Origin: CAWGET01 sp963821715
GTDB lineage: Bacteria; Bacteroidota; Ignavibacteria; Ignavibacteriales; Melioribacteraceae
Direction: 5' to 3'
NCBI GenBank assembly: GCA_963821715.1
Contig: CAWGET010000010.1
Span: forward strand, 310,001 to 374,000
Length of the DNA: 64,000 nt
In this document: positions 17,518 to 27,522 of the stretch, piece by piece
Position numbering within the stretch: position 1 is the first letter of the stretch
Layout: each line of letters begins with the position of its first letter
Notes under the pieces: model-generated
Database searches by the model: none
Told to the model about the DNA's origin: nothing
The model's input: the letters and a program-made list of their open reading frames with translations, nothing else
Program-made: the position numbers and the translations under genes

Positions 17518-18528
17518 ATGAAAAATATTTATTTAATTTTATTTGCGGGATTAATTATGGTTTCAATTTTATCCGGACAAACCTTCAACAGCGAACCTTT
17601 AACTCATACTTTTTCGATTGTTGCGCGTGATTCTGCAACTGGGGAAATGGGCGTCGCGGTTCAGTCCCATTGGTTTTCGGTCGGTTCAGTAGTTTCGTGG
17701 GCGGAAGCCGGAGTCGGAGCCATTGCCACTCAATCGCTTGTAAATGTTTCCTTCGGACCACGCGGCCTTGAACTATTGAAAGCAGGAAAAACAGCGCAGG
17801 AAACTTTGGATGAACTTCTTGGTTCGGACGAAGGACGGGAATTCCGCCAGGTCGCAATCGTCGATTCTCGCGGAAATGTCGCGGTTCATACAGGAGATAA
17901 ATGCATCGGGGAAGCCGGTCACATAAAGGGAGAAAATTTTTCTGTTCAGGCAAATATGATGCTGAACGAAACTGTATGGGGAGAAATGTCTGAAGCTTTC
18001 AAAAATGCCCGGGGCAGTTTAGCCGAACGGATGGTTGCCGCATTAAAGGCGGCGCAGAAAGTGGGTGGTGATATTCGCGGACAGCAATCTGCGGCACTGC
18101 TGGTTGTTAAAGGAGAATCTACAGGAAAAGAATGGGAAGATGTGTTGATCGACTTACGCGTTGAAGATGATCCGGATGCGGTTTCGGAAATTGCTAGACT
18201 TCTGAAAGTTCATCAGGCTTACGAGCATATGAATGCCGGGGATTTGGCGATTGAGGAAAACGATGTGGATAAAGCGTTACAAGAATACGGCGCGGCTGAA
18301 GAAATGTTTCCTGAAAATACCGAAATGAAATTTTGGACAGCTGTTTCATTGGCAAATGTAGGAAGAGTTGAGGATTCGATCCCTATTTTTGCCGAAGTTT
18401 TTGAGAAAGATAAGAATTGGAAAACTCTTACCCAAAGAATTACAAAGAACGGAATGCTGACCGTAAACGATCAGGAACTTCAGAAAATTTTATCCGCGGC
18501 TGAAACAAAAACCGGCAAAGAAAAGTAA
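17518..18528 (+). CDS. Secreted DUF1028 (Ntn-hydrolase-like) protein with a TPR-like tail
   Basis: I start this at ATG 17518, where a signal peptide begins (MKNIYLILFAGLIMVSILSG). The mature N-terminal ~200 residues match DUF1028: THTFSIVARDSATGEMGVAVQS, GAIATQS and a QSAALLVV strand. DUF1028 proteins have an Ntn-hydrolase fold and are suspected hydrolases without settled substrates. The last ~110 residues look like TPR helices (AYEHMNAGDLAIEENDVDKA). The next gene encodes another signal-peptide protein with TPR-like repeats, so the pair may act together in the envelope. Confidence 0.82.
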   Translation: MKNIYLILFAGLIMVSILSGQTFNSEPLTHTFSIVARDSATGEMGVAVQSHWFSVGSVVSWAEAGVGAIATQSLVNVSFGPRGLELLKAGKTAQETLDELLGSDEGREFRQVAIVDSRGNVAVHTGDKCIGEAGHIKGENFSVQANMMLNETVWGEMSEAFKNARGSLAERMVAALKAAQKVGGDIRGQQSAALLVVKGESTGKEWEDVLIDLRVEDDPDAVSEIARLLKVHQAYEHMNAGDLAIEENDVDKALQEYGAAEEMFPENTEMKFWTAVSLANVGRVEDSIPIFAEVFEKDKNWKTLTQRITKNGMLTVNDQELQKILSAAETKTGKEK

Positions 18529-18561
18529 TAGAGGAAATACTTATTAACTAAAGAATAATTT

Positions 18562-19710
18562 ATGCTCAAAAATAAAATATTTCTGTTTTTCTTTTTTGCG
18601 ATGATCGGATTTTCTTCAATTTTCGCTGGTAATACTAACGAATTCGATTCGCTGATAACTACGGGAATCCATCAAATTTATAATTTGAAATTTGAAAACG
18701 CCGAAAAGACTTTTGATTATGTAGAAAAAAACTATCCGGAACATCCGTCGGGAAAATTTTTCGACGCCATGATCATCTGGTGGAAAATTATGCTCGACCT
18801 AGACAACGAAAAGTATGATGATATTTTCTACGAGAAACTGGAAAGTACAATTGATTTTTGCGACGATATTCTCGATGAAAATCCCGATAATGTCGACGCG
18901 ATCTTTTTCAAAGGCGGGTCGATTGGATTTAGAGGAAGATTAAGAGCGCTTCGTGAAAGTTGGTTCAAAGCCGCGGTTGACGGCAAAGACGCGCTGCCTT
19001 TAGTTTTTAAAGCAGCAGAACTTGAACCTGGTAATATTGACGTAATGCTCGGCTTCGGAATTTATAATTATTATGCAGCAGTCATCCCCGAAAAATATTC
19101 ATTCGCAAAACCCCTTCTTTTGTTTATGCCGGATGGCGACCGCGAAAAGGGGATCGAACAATTAAAAATTGTGGCAGAGAAAGGGAATTACGCAAAATAT
19201 GAATCGCGCTATTTTTTGATGACGCTCTATTACGGATTCGAAGAAAACAATATTGAAGCGAAAAAATACGCGAATCTGCTGATTGATGATTTTCCCGACA
19301 ACCCTGTCTTCCAAAGATATCTCGGCAGACTTTATGTGCGCAACGGCGAATTGGAAAAAGCAAAAGATTTGTTTAAAATAATTTACAACAGAAGTCTCGA
19401 CAATGACCTCGGTTACGATGAAAAAGTAAAACGCGAAGCAGCTTACTACATTGGATTGAGCTATAAGACGAAGAAGGATTTCGATTCCGCAAAAGTGTTT
19501 TTCAAGAAAACCGTTGACCTTTCTAAAAAAGTAGATGAAAAAGAGGAGTCGGGGTTTTGGGTAAACTCTCTTCTATTTTTGGGAAATCTTTCTGACGTTG
19601 AAGGGGCGCGAAGCGAAGCCAGAGAATATTATAACGCAGTTCTAAAAGCGGAAGAATTTAAGGATTCTCACGACAAAGCTAAAAAATTTTTGAAAAAGCC
19701 TTATTCTTAA
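18562..19710 (+). CDS. Periplasmic TPR-repeat protein
   Basis: 382 residues with a signal peptide (MLKNKIFLFFFFAMIGFSSIFAG) and helical repeats throughout, for example HQIYNLKFENAEKTFDYVEKN and later YIGLSYKTKKDFDSAKVFFKK. Tetratricopeptide scaffolds bind partner proteins; no enzyme motif is seen. It lies 33 bp after the DUF1028 gene. Its stop overlaps the stop of the convergent PorV-like gene by 4 bp. Confidence 0.7.
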   Translation: MLKNKIFLFFFFAMIGFSSIFAGNTNEFDSLITTGIHQIYNLKFENAEKTFDYVEKNYPEHPSGKFFDAMIIWWKIMLDLDNEKYDDIFYEKLESTIDFCDDILDENPDNVDAIFFKGGSIGFRGRLRALRESWFKAAVDGKDALPLVFKAAELEPGNIDVMLGFGIYNYYAAVIPEKYSFAKPLLLFMPDGDREKGIEQLKIVAEKGNYAKYESRYFLMTLYYGFEENNIEAKKYANLLIDDFPDNPVFQRYLGRLYVRNGELEKAKDLFKIIYNRSLDNDLGYDEKVKREAAYYIGLSYKTKKDFDSAKVFFKKTVDLSKKVDEKEESGFWVNSLLFLGNLSDVEGARSEAREYYNAVLKAEEFKDSHDKAKKFLKKPYS

Positions 19711-20639
19711 AAGCTGGTCGTAACGCCAAAACGATGGAGTGATCCGATTGATCCGAGCGAAGAAAAGGAATAATCAACGTTGTATTTATTTACCTTAAAT
19801 CCGAGACCGAGATGATAACCCGCTAAACCGGCGGTGGTTCCTATTTTCAATTCTTTGCGGCGTTCATTGTCGTATCCGAAACGTAGGCGGATTACTTCAC
19901 TCATTCGGAATTCGCCGCCTAACGAAAACTGTCTGAATCTGTCTCCGAAATTATCGGTGTTTTCATTCAAGCCGTTCAGAGAAACGTAAAAGCGGAAAGG
20001 TAGATGAGCTAACTCCTTCGAAGCGCCAACTCTTATATCCAAAGGAAGATCTTCTTTCTCTTTAAAGTATGAAGACATTTGAGAGCCGAGATTCAAAATC
20101 GAAAATCCGAAATTCCATTTCGATTCCGGTATCGCGTAATGAAGGCCTACGTCGAAACCGATACCTGTTGAAGTTCTGTCTGCAATGTTCGAAAAAATAA
20201 ATTTTGTACTAACTCCGTAATAAAAATTTTCATCAAGATTGTTCGCATAACCGATGGTCATTGCAAATTCGTTCGCGTTAAAATCACCGGTAAGGTTTCT
20301 GAATTCGTCCGCTCCCGTAAATGAACCGTAATTTGTATAATTTATTCCAAGTCCGAACCTACCGAAACCTTCGATCTCGCTCGAAGCCGCCAATCCTGCC
20401 GAGTTGATATCGACCAAATGATTCAAATACGAAAACGAGACTAAAGATTCATCTAATAATTTTAGTCCGGCTGGATTATAAAATATTAAATTCGGATCGT
20501 CGTTGTTAGCTACAAAAGATCCGCCGGTTGCAGCAACCCGTGGATTCAGATCCAATTTTAAAAACTGAAATGTTTCTTGTCCGTATGTATTAATAAAAAA
20601 TATTAAAAGTGATGTTACAATAACTGCTGCTTTCTTCAT
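19707..20639 (-). CDS. PorV/PorQ-family outer-membrane barrel protein
   Basis: I start this at 20639, where a GAGGAAAGT ribosome site precedes an ATG and a signal peptide (MKKAAVIVTSLLIFFINTYGQ); an upstream ATG would add 17 residues without a signal. The mature start, FLKLDLNPRVAATGGSFVAN followed by NLIFYNPAGL, is the PorV/PorQ (UPF0164) signature. PorV and PorQ assist type IX secretion: PorV shuttles cargo from the translocon to the attachment complex. A paralogue is at 48181-49176. Which of the two roles this one has is not decided by sequence alone. Confidence 0.85.
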   Translation of the reverse strand: MKKAAVIVTSLLIFFINTYGQETFQFLKLDLNPRVAATGGSFVANNDDPNLIFYNPAGLKLLDESLVSFSYLNHLVDINSAGLAASSEIEGFGRFGLGINYTNYGSFTGADEFRNLTGDFNANEFAMTIGYANNLDENFYYGVSTKFIFSNIADRTSTGIGFDVGLHYAIPESKWNFGFSILNLGSQMSSYFKEKEDLPLDIRVGASKELAHLPFRFYVSLNGLNENTDNFGDRFRQFSLGGEFRMSEVIRLRFGYDNERRKELKIGTTAGLAGYHLGLGFKVNKYNVDYSFSSLGSIGSLHRFGVTTSF

Positions 20640-20817
20640 ACTTTCCTCAATTTGAACCATTATTTTAATTATAAATGAAAATAAAGGCAAGCCATTTTAC
20701 AGCCAATCAATTCCCGGTATGTTGGAACTATGGGTTTCTGTCTCTCAATCTATCCATCTAAAACCGTTTTTAAAATTTTGCTATATTAGTGGACTCAAAA
20801 ATAAAATTGAGTTTTAG

Positions 20818-22305
20818 TTGAAGCGTCTTAAGATAAATCATTTAACCGAGAAAAACTCCGGCTTCATTTTAATATTTATCATAATTACGGCCGCGATTTT
20901 AAGGTTATACTTTTTTACCGGAATGATTTTTTCCGACGACGCTTATTACAATCAATTGGCAATTTCTTTCTCTAACGGAAATTATCCCGACGGTTATATC
21001 GGTTACCCGATTTTTCTTCTGAGGAAACTACAAACAGTTTTTACTTCGGCGGGATTTTTCATCATCGGTAAAAATGAAGCCGGCTCTGTTTTTTTCCCGT
21101 TTCTATTTTCAATTGCGTCCATACCGCTAATTTACCAAACAGCAATAAGTCTCAATCTCAGCAAATCCATCGCGCTTCTCTCGGCATTTTTACTCGCCAT
21201 TTTTCCGGTTGATATTGTTTTCGCGACGATAAATTTTCCCGATTTAACAGGTGCGTTTTTTCTGAACCTCGGAATAGTTTTTCTTTTGCTGCACAGAGTT
21301 TCCGGCAAAAGATATTTCCCGGTTCTCGCCGGTTTTTCGTTTTCTCTATCGCTCTTTCTCAAAGTAAATTTTACTTTTATTGCGATTCTTCTTTTTTTAC
21401 TCTTCATCTTTTCATTTATAAAACAAAAAAAGGTTGAATGGGGAATAATAATTTCAATCGGAATTCCAATTGCCGCTTTATTTCTTGAAGCTCTGTTCTA
21501 TTATTTTATTTATTCCGATTTTCTGTACCGGCTGCACATTATGCAGGAAAATTTCAGTTATGCCTATTACGATTTTTTTCCGAACAATTTGATTGTGCGA
21601 AAAAGTCTCACCGATAATTATATATCCGCTTTATTTCTTCAGTGGTATTTAAATATTAAAAGCGTTTTTTTAAGAAGATTTTATCTCTTCATCCCCGCAA
21701 TCGCGCTTGTTCAAAGTTTCATTTCATTCCGCAAAAAAGAAAACCACCTGTTAATTTTTTGGTTTGCCGGTTTAAGCGTTTTATATCTTTTCTTTACGTC
21801 ATCGTTTACTTCTTATATTCCGCTGGATTTAACTAGCGGCTGGTACATTTACCCGCTCTTCTTTCCCGCAATAATTCTAACATCCGTTTTTATTAGCACG
21901 CGTAAACTTCCGGTAAAAATCATTTTATTAGTCGCATTATTATTGCTTTCTATAATAATGTCTTACGGACTTCACGATTTTTTCGATGTAAGCAATAAAA
22001 ATGAATTTTCTAAATTTTTGAAGCAAAACGTTGCGGCGAAAATTTATACCGATCATCATACGAGCTACGGCATAAATTTGATTGACGGTTATCCATCGAA
22101 TCCTCGAACCAACATCATAACCGGCGGCGATTTTTCATTTGACAAAGTAAAACCGGGCGCTCTGATAATTTTCAATCCCGATGTAATAGAAGAATTAGAA
22201 TTGCAAGGGCATTCATTCCCCGATTTTTCCAAATTAGAAAAATACGGTTTTAGAAAAATGAAGGAGTTTGGTAAATTTAAAATCTACAGGAAACAAATTG
22301 ATTAA
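20818..22305 (+). CDS. Multi-pass membrane glycosyltransferase (GT-C, PMT/ArnT-like)
   Basis: A 495-residue hydrophobic protein with about ten membrane segments. The first periplasmic loop carries FSDDAYYNQLAISFSNG, the acidic motif of GT-C enzymes that use polyprenyl-phosphate sugars (ArnT, PMT, PglK-like partners). A soluble C-terminal part begins around residue 395. The only start that keeps the first helix is TTG at 20818, directly after an in-frame TAG; the first in-frame ATG would fall beyond that helix. Donor and acceptor are unknown. Confidence 0.75.
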   Translation: MKRLKINHLTEKNSGFILIFIIITAAILRLYFFTGMIFSDDAYYNQLAISFSNGNYPDGYIGYPIFLLRKLQTVFTSAGFFIIGKNEAGSVFFPFLFSIASIPLIYQTAISLNLSKSIALLSAFLLAIFPVDIVFATINFPDLTGAFFLNLGIVFLLLHRVSGKRYFPVLAGFSFSLSLFLKVNFTFIAILLFLLFIFSFIKQKKVEWGIIISIGIPIAALFLEALFYYFIYSDFLYRLHIMQENFSYAYYDFFPNNLIVRKSLTDNYISALFLQWYLNIKSVFLRRFYLFIPAIALVQSFISFRKKENHLLIFWFAGLSVLYLFFTSSFTSYIPLDLTSGWYIYPLFFPAIILTSVFISTRKLPVKIILLVALLLLSIIMSYGLHDFFDVSNKNEFSKFLKQNVAAKIYTDHHTSYGINLIDGYPSNPRTNIITGGDFSFDKVKPGALIIFNPDVIEELELQGHSFPDFSKLEKYGFRKMKEFGKFKIYRKQID

Positions 22306-22359
22306 ATTTCTTCCAAAAACCTGAATAAACGAATGTAAATTCATTGTTCAGCAAAACAT

Positions 22360-24456
22360 TTATTTCACCGCTTCTAAAATTTGCTTCATCATGTTTTCGG
22401 GACTGTTTGTTGGCAGCTCGCACGAATAGTTCCGGCAAACATAAGTGGTGGTTTTCCCGTTTGTCATCTTATAATTTTTTAAATATTCCGCAGATTTCAA
22501 AAGTTCTTCTCTATTTTCATTCTGCGGAACGAAAACTACAACTTTATTCGGAAGATAAATTTCGTTCAATTTTTGAATAAACTCTTTTGCGCTCTCAATA
22601 TCCTTGCTTGCAAATATTATTTCGAAGGAGGGATTCATCAGTGATGAAAGTCCGGCTAGCATCATACTAAAGGCTGAAGGAGACCTTGCGACATTATCTG
22701 AAGCAGCCGCTGAAATTTTTTCTGCCTTCACTTCGAATTCATTATTGCCGGTTATTCGCGAAATCATAAACAAATTATTCAGCATAATTGAGTTGCCCGA
22801 CGGAACTGCTCCGTCGTAAAATTCTTTCGAACGGATCAATAATTTTTCCGAATCCGACGCTGTAAAAAAGAAGCCGCCGTTTTCTTCATCCCAAAAATAT
22901 TTTAATGCTTCCTTCGTCAAGGCAATCGCTTTGGTTAAATATTTTGTTTCGAAACCGGCCTCGTAAATTTCCAAAAGCGCAAAAATAAAATACGCGTAAT
23001 CGTCAATATTTGCGGATATTCCGGCGTTTCCGTTTTTGAAACGATGCAATAAACGCCCGCTTTTATTGAACATATTATTTAAAATAAAATCAGCCGCTTT
23101 TACGGCAATATCTTTTAATTCTGTATCGTCGAAGATTCTTGCGGCTTGAGCGTAAGCGGCTATCATCATCCCGTTCCAATCGGTCAGTATCTTATCGTCT
23201 TTGGAAGGATGAATTCTCCGTTCCCTTTTTTCAAATATTTTTTTTCTTATTGAAGAAATTTTATCCGGCAATCTCTCTTCCGCAATATTCAGTTCATTCG
23301 CAATTTCTTTAAAAGCTTTTTTTTGATGAAGAATATTCGTCCCGGTTTTTGTCCTCGCCGCTTCGTCAATATAATTTCCCTCTTCGGCAACGGTAAAAAT
23401 TCTTTTTGTTAGATTAAATTCATCTTCGCTTAAAAAAGATTTTAACTCATCCGAAGTCCAGATATAAAATTTTCCTTCAACGCCCTCGCTGTCCGCGTCT
23501 TCGGCTGAATAAAATCCGCCGTCTTGTGAGGTCATATCGCGGGAGACATATTCCAAAATTTCCAGCGCCGTTTGTTTAAACAAATCATTTTTGGTTGCCT
23601 GATACGCTTCGGTGTAAGCAATTGCAAGCATCGACTGATCGTAAAGCATTTTTTCGAAGTGCGGAACGAGCCATTCTTTATCTGTTGAATAACGATGAAA
23701 CCCGAACCCAATATGATCGTATATTCCGCCGCGCCTCATTTCGGTCAATGTTTTTTCAACCATAGCAAGCGCATTAGCTGATTTATTCTCCCTCCAATAT
23801 CGGAGCAGAAATAATAGATTATGCGGACTTGGAAATTTTGGCGCGGACGCAAATCCGCCATACTCTTCATCAAATCTGTCCCGCAGTTCTCCGAATCCGG
23901 CGTCTAATATTTTTTCGTCCAATTTTTCTCCTCCGGATTCCGTCGAGAACTGCTGCAATGCGCTTGCCGCCTGATTTGACGAGTTGACAATTTCTTCCCG
24001 GTCGTTCTTCCATAATTCTTCAATTCGCTTTATCAGATTTACAAATCCCATCCTGCCGTATCTGTTTTCTTTCGGGAAATAAGTTCCGGCGTAAAACGGT
24101 TTTTTGTCCGGTGTCATAAAAATCGATAAAGGCCAGCCGCCGCTTCCGGTCATCATTTGGCAGACGCTCATATAAATATTGTCGATATCCGGTCTTTCTT
24201 CTCTATCAACTTTTATGGAAACAAAAACTTCGTTCATCAGCGCAGCCGCTTCTTCATCCTCAAAAGATTCGTGCGCCATTACGTGGCACCAATGGCAGGT
24301 CGAATAACCGATCGAAAGAAAAACAGGTTTATCTTCTTTCTTTGCTTTTTCAAACGCCTCTTCATTCCATGCAAACCAGTCAACCGGATTGTTTGCATGC
24401 TGCAATAAATACGGGCTGCTTTCATCTTTCAATCTATTCCGAAATTTGTCTTCCAT
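22360..24456 (-). CDS. YyaL-type thioredoxin-domain protein (DUF255)
   Basis: 698 residues. The N-terminal thioredoxin-like domain has SPYLLQHANNPVDWFAWNEEA and the STCHWCHVM CxxC site typical of DUF255/YyaL (the family of human SPATA20). The rest is an (alpha/alpha)6-barrel resembling N-acylglucosamine 2-epimerases, with the DWNGMMIAAYAQAAR element. Function is not established; a redox or sugar-related role is proposed in the family. No signal peptide. Confidence 0.93.
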   Translation of the reverse strand: MEDKFRNRLKDESSPYLLQHANNPVDWFAWNEEAFEKAKKEDKPVFLSIGYSTCHWCHVMAHESFEDEEAAALMNEVFVSIKVDREERPDIDNIYMSVCQMMTGSGGWPLSIFMTPDKKPFYAGTYFPKENRYGRMGFVNLIKRIEELWKNDREEIVNSSNQAASALQQFSTESGGEKLDEKILDAGFGELRDRFDEEYGGFASAPKFPSPHNLLFLLRYWRENKSANALAMVEKTLTEMRRGGIYDHIGFGFHRYSTDKEWLVPHFEKMLYDQSMLAIAYTEAYQATKNDLFKQTALEILEYVSRDMTSQDGGFYSAEDADSEGVEGKFYIWTSDELKSFLSEDEFNLTKRIFTVAEEGNYIDEAARTKTGTNILHQKKAFKEIANELNIAEERLPDKISSIRKKIFEKRERRIHPSKDDKILTDWNGMMIAAYAQAARIFDDTELKDIAVKAADFILNNMFNKSGRLLHRFKNGNAGISANIDDYAYFIFALLEIYEAGFETKYLTKAIALTKEALKYFWDEENGGFFFTASDSEKLLIRSKEFYDGAVPSGNSIMLNNLFMISRITGNNEFEVKAEKISAAASDNVARSPSAFSMMLAGLSSLMNPSFEIIFASKDIESAKEFIQKLNEIYLPNKVVVFVPQNENREELLKSAEYLKNYKMTNGKTTTYVCRNYSCELPTNSPENMMKQILEAVK

Positions 24457-24694
24457 TTTATGCCTTTATTTTTTCTCTCATTTTCTTTGCCATTTGACGA
24501 TAAGATTTTATGCAATTAAATGAAAGTTAGAAAAATATTTAAAATATTTTTTTTCTGAATCTAAAATTTTAATATCAGATTTTTCGTTGGTATGATATAA
24601 CAGCTTTGGATATTGGGAATGATTAATTATTTGCAGTTAACTCTTTTTTCAAAAATTGATATATTTAAATATTGATTATGAAAACGGAACGGTT

Positions 24695-27508
24695 ATGAAA
24701 AATTTTATTATCATATTGATTTTCTTCACTTCCTTTTTATTTGCTCAGACTAATAACCCCGATGAAAAAATTTCTTTAGATCCTAATGTAAGAATTGGAA
24801 AGTTGGATAACGGATTGAAATATTACATTCGTTCCAACGAGAAACCGGAGAACCGCGCCGAACTCCGCCTCGCCGTCGATGCCGGATCAGTTCTTGAAGA
24901 CGATGGCCAGCAAGGGCTTGCGCATTTCGCCGAACACATGGCTTTTAACGGAACGCAAAATTTTAAGAAACACGAACTAATTGATTTTTTGGAATCGACC
25001 GGGATCCGTTTCGGTCCGGAGCTAAATGCTTACACAAGTTTCGACGAAACGGTTTATATGCTGCAAGTGCGGACTGACAGCGCGGAAATTTTTCGTAAAG
25101 CATTTCAAGTGTTGGAAGATTGGGCTCATTTAATTTCTTTTGAAGACGAAGAAATTGATAAAGAGCGCGGCGTGATAATCGAAGAATGGCGTCTGGGACG
25201 CGGCGCAAACGCAAGAATGCGCGATAAACAATTTCCCGTCATCTTTAAAAATTCCCGCTACGCCGAACGCCTTCCGATAGGGAAAAAGGAAATTCTGGAA
25301 AATTTTGATTACGATACTTTAAAACAATTTTACGCAGATTGGTATCGACCCGGATTAATGGCTGTTGTTGCAGTTGGCGATTTTAATGCCGATACAGTTG
25401 AAACCATTATAAAAAATCATTTTTCAAAACTTGAAGATAAAGAAAACCCTCGCGAGCGCGAATATTTTGATGTACCCGATCACGCCGAACCGCTCTACGC
25501 CATTGCGTCCGATAAAGAAGCAATGTACTCTAGCGTGGCTGTTTATTTTAAGCGGAATAAAAATATTGTGGCGACGCTCGACGATTATCGGCGGGAGATA
25601 TTGATAAACCTTTACAACGGAATGTTCAACGAAAGGTTAAGGGAAATTTCCCGAGAGCCGAAAGCTCCTTTTGCAAACGCCGGATCCGGAATGGGCGATC
25701 TGGTAAGAACGAAAGGAGTTTATGTTTTATCGGCAATGGCTAAAGAAGGAAAGATCGATTCCAGCTTAAAAATTTTATTGCGGGAAGCCGAACGTGTTGA
25801 GAAATACGGTTTTAATAAATCGGAACTTGATCGGATGAAGAAAAACATTCTCCGCGGAATTGAAAGAAGATACGCCGAAAGAGATAAAACTGAATCTTAC
25901 GCTTACGCTCAAAAATATGTTTACAATTTTTTAAAAAACAATCCTGTTCCCGGAATAGAAAAAACCTACGAATTGTACAACGAGTTCGTTCCGGGAATTA
26001 CAATTGAAGAAATAAATAATTTAGCAGATGAAATGATAACCGACTCCAACCGGGTGGTTGTAGTGAGCGTTCCCGAAAAAGAAGGTCTTGAAATTCCGAA
26101 AGAAGAAGAATTGGAAAAAGTTTTCGCCGAAGTAAGCGAAATGAAAATTGAACCTTACGAAGACGAACTTTCGGGCGAAGAACTTATATCCGAAGAGCCG
26201 CAACCAGCCGATATTGTTGAAGAAAATCATATCAAAGAGATTGACGTAACTGAGTTAACGCTCGCAAACGGAGTTAAAGTAATTTTAAAGCCTACCGATT
26301 TTAAGAATGACGAAATACTTTTTTCTGCGTTCAGTCCCGGAGGAACATCTCTTGCATCGGATGAGGAATATATTTCTGCTACTGTAGCTTCGCAAATAAT
26401 TGATGAATCGGGCGTGGCGGATTTTAGTCTGGACGAGTTGGAAAAACTGCTCGCCGGAAAAGCCGTCTCAGTAAGTCCTTATATTTCAGAGTTGTATGAA
26501 GGATTCAGCGGGAGCGTTAGCTCGAAGGATACAGAAACATTATTCGAATTAATCTACCTTTATTTTGAAAAGCCGCGGGCAGATTCTACTGCCTTCGAGT
26601 CATACAAATCCAAAATAGAAACTTATTTGAAAAACAGGGAAGCTTCACCGCGGGTTGCGCTGCAAGATACTGTTCAAATGACGATGGCGCAAAATCATTT
26701 CAGGGCGCAGCCGTGGAGCGAAAAAACAATTAATAAGATTGATCTTAAAGAAGCCTCGGATTTTTACAAGGAAAGATTTGCGGATGTAAGCGATTTCACT
26801 TTTCTTTTCGTTGGAAGTTTTCAAGTTGATTCGCTAAAGCCGTTTATCAAGAAATATCTTGGCGGAATAAAGCCTATTAACAGGAAAGAAAACTGGCGAG
26901 ATATTAATAAAGATTATCCGGAAGGCGTAATTAAGAAAGAAGTTCATAAAGGAATTGAACCGAAGAGTCAGGCTGTGATTAATTTTACCGGCAGTTTTAA
27001 TTGGAACCGCCAAAACATTTATGAATTGCGATCGCTTGTTGAAGTGCTGAATATCAGACTGCGAGAAGTTATAAGAGAAGATGAAGGCGGAACATATGGA
27101 GTTAGAGCAGCTCGCTACGTTTCAAAAAACCCCGATGAAGAATATATGATTCAGATCAGTTTTGGCGCTGACCCGGAAAGGGTGAACGAACTATCAAACA
27201 AAATTATGGACCAGATAGATACCTTGAAAAATTTTGGACCCGAAGAAAAGACAGTAGAGAAAGTAAAAGAAATTCAGATTCGTTCGCGTGAAAAAAATCT
27301 AAAAGAAAACAGGACATGGTTATATTCATTGGAAAGCGCCTACAAAAACAATGAAGACCCGCTTGAAATATTGACATACGATAAACTAATTAACTCCTTG
27401 ACGGCCGAGGATATTAAAACATCTGCCAATAAATATTTTAATATGAATAATTACGTGAAAGTTGTTTTGTATCCCGAAGACTTTGTCGAAGCAAGTAATG
27501 AAAATTAA
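24695..27508 (+). CDS. Secreted M16-family zinc protease (pitrilysin-like, two-domain)
   Basis: I start this at ATG 24695 (MKNFIIILIFFTSFLFAQ, a signal peptide); the earlier ATG adds 13 polar residues. About 937 residues. The inverted zinc motif H77-F-A-E80-H81 in LAHFAEHMAFNG, and the downstream Glu in ERGVIIEEW, mark an active N-terminal M16 unit. The C-terminal half (from about residue 520) is a second M16-like domain without the motif. Such proteins degrade peptides in the periplasm, and it could take part in peptide scavenging. A PBP4 gene follows 14 bp downstream, probably in the same transcript. Confidence 0.94.
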   Translation: MKNFIIILIFFTSFLFAQTNNPDEKISLDPNVRIGKLDNGLKYYIRSNEKPENRAELRLAVDAGSVLEDDGQQGLAHFAEHMAFNGTQNFKKHELIDFLESTGIRFGPELNAYTSFDETVYMLQVRTDSAEIFRKAFQVLEDWAHLISFEDEEIDKERGVIIEEWRLGRGANARMRDKQFPVIFKNSRYAERLPIGKKEILENFDYDTLKQFYADWYRPGLMAVVAVGDFNADTVETIIKNHFSKLEDKENPREREYFDVPDHAEPLYAIASDKEAMYSSVAVYFKRNKNIVATLDDYRREILINLYNGMFNERLREISREPKAPFANAGSGMGDLVRTKGVYVLSAMAKEGKIDSSLKILLREAERVEKYGFNKSELDRMKKNILRGIERRYAERDKTESYAYAQKYVYNFLKNNPVPGIEKTYELYNEFVPGITIEEINNLADEMITDSNRVVVVSVPEKEGLEIPKEEELEKVFAEVSEMKIEPYEDELSGEELISEEPQPADIVEENHIKEIDVTELTLANGVKVILKPTDFKNDEILFSAFSPGGTSLASDEEYISATVASQIIDESGVADFSLDELEKLLAGKAVSVSPYISELYEGFSGSVSSKDTETLFELIYLYFEKPRADSTAFESYKSKIETYLKNREASPRVALQDTVQMTMAQNHFRAQPWSEKTINKIDLKEASDFYKERFADVSDFTFLFVGSFQVDSLKPFIKKYLGGIKPINRKENWRDINKDYPEGVIKKEVHKGIEPKSQAVINFTGSFNWNRQNIYELRSLVEVLNIRLREVIREDEGGTYGVRAARYVSKNPDEEYMIQISFGADPERVNELSNKIMDQIDTLKNFGPEEKTVEKVKEIQIRSREKNLKENRTWLYSLESAYKNNEDPLEILTYDKLINSLTAEDIKTSANKYFNMNNYVKVVLYPEDFVEASNEN

Positions 27509-27522
27509 ATACAGGAAATTTA

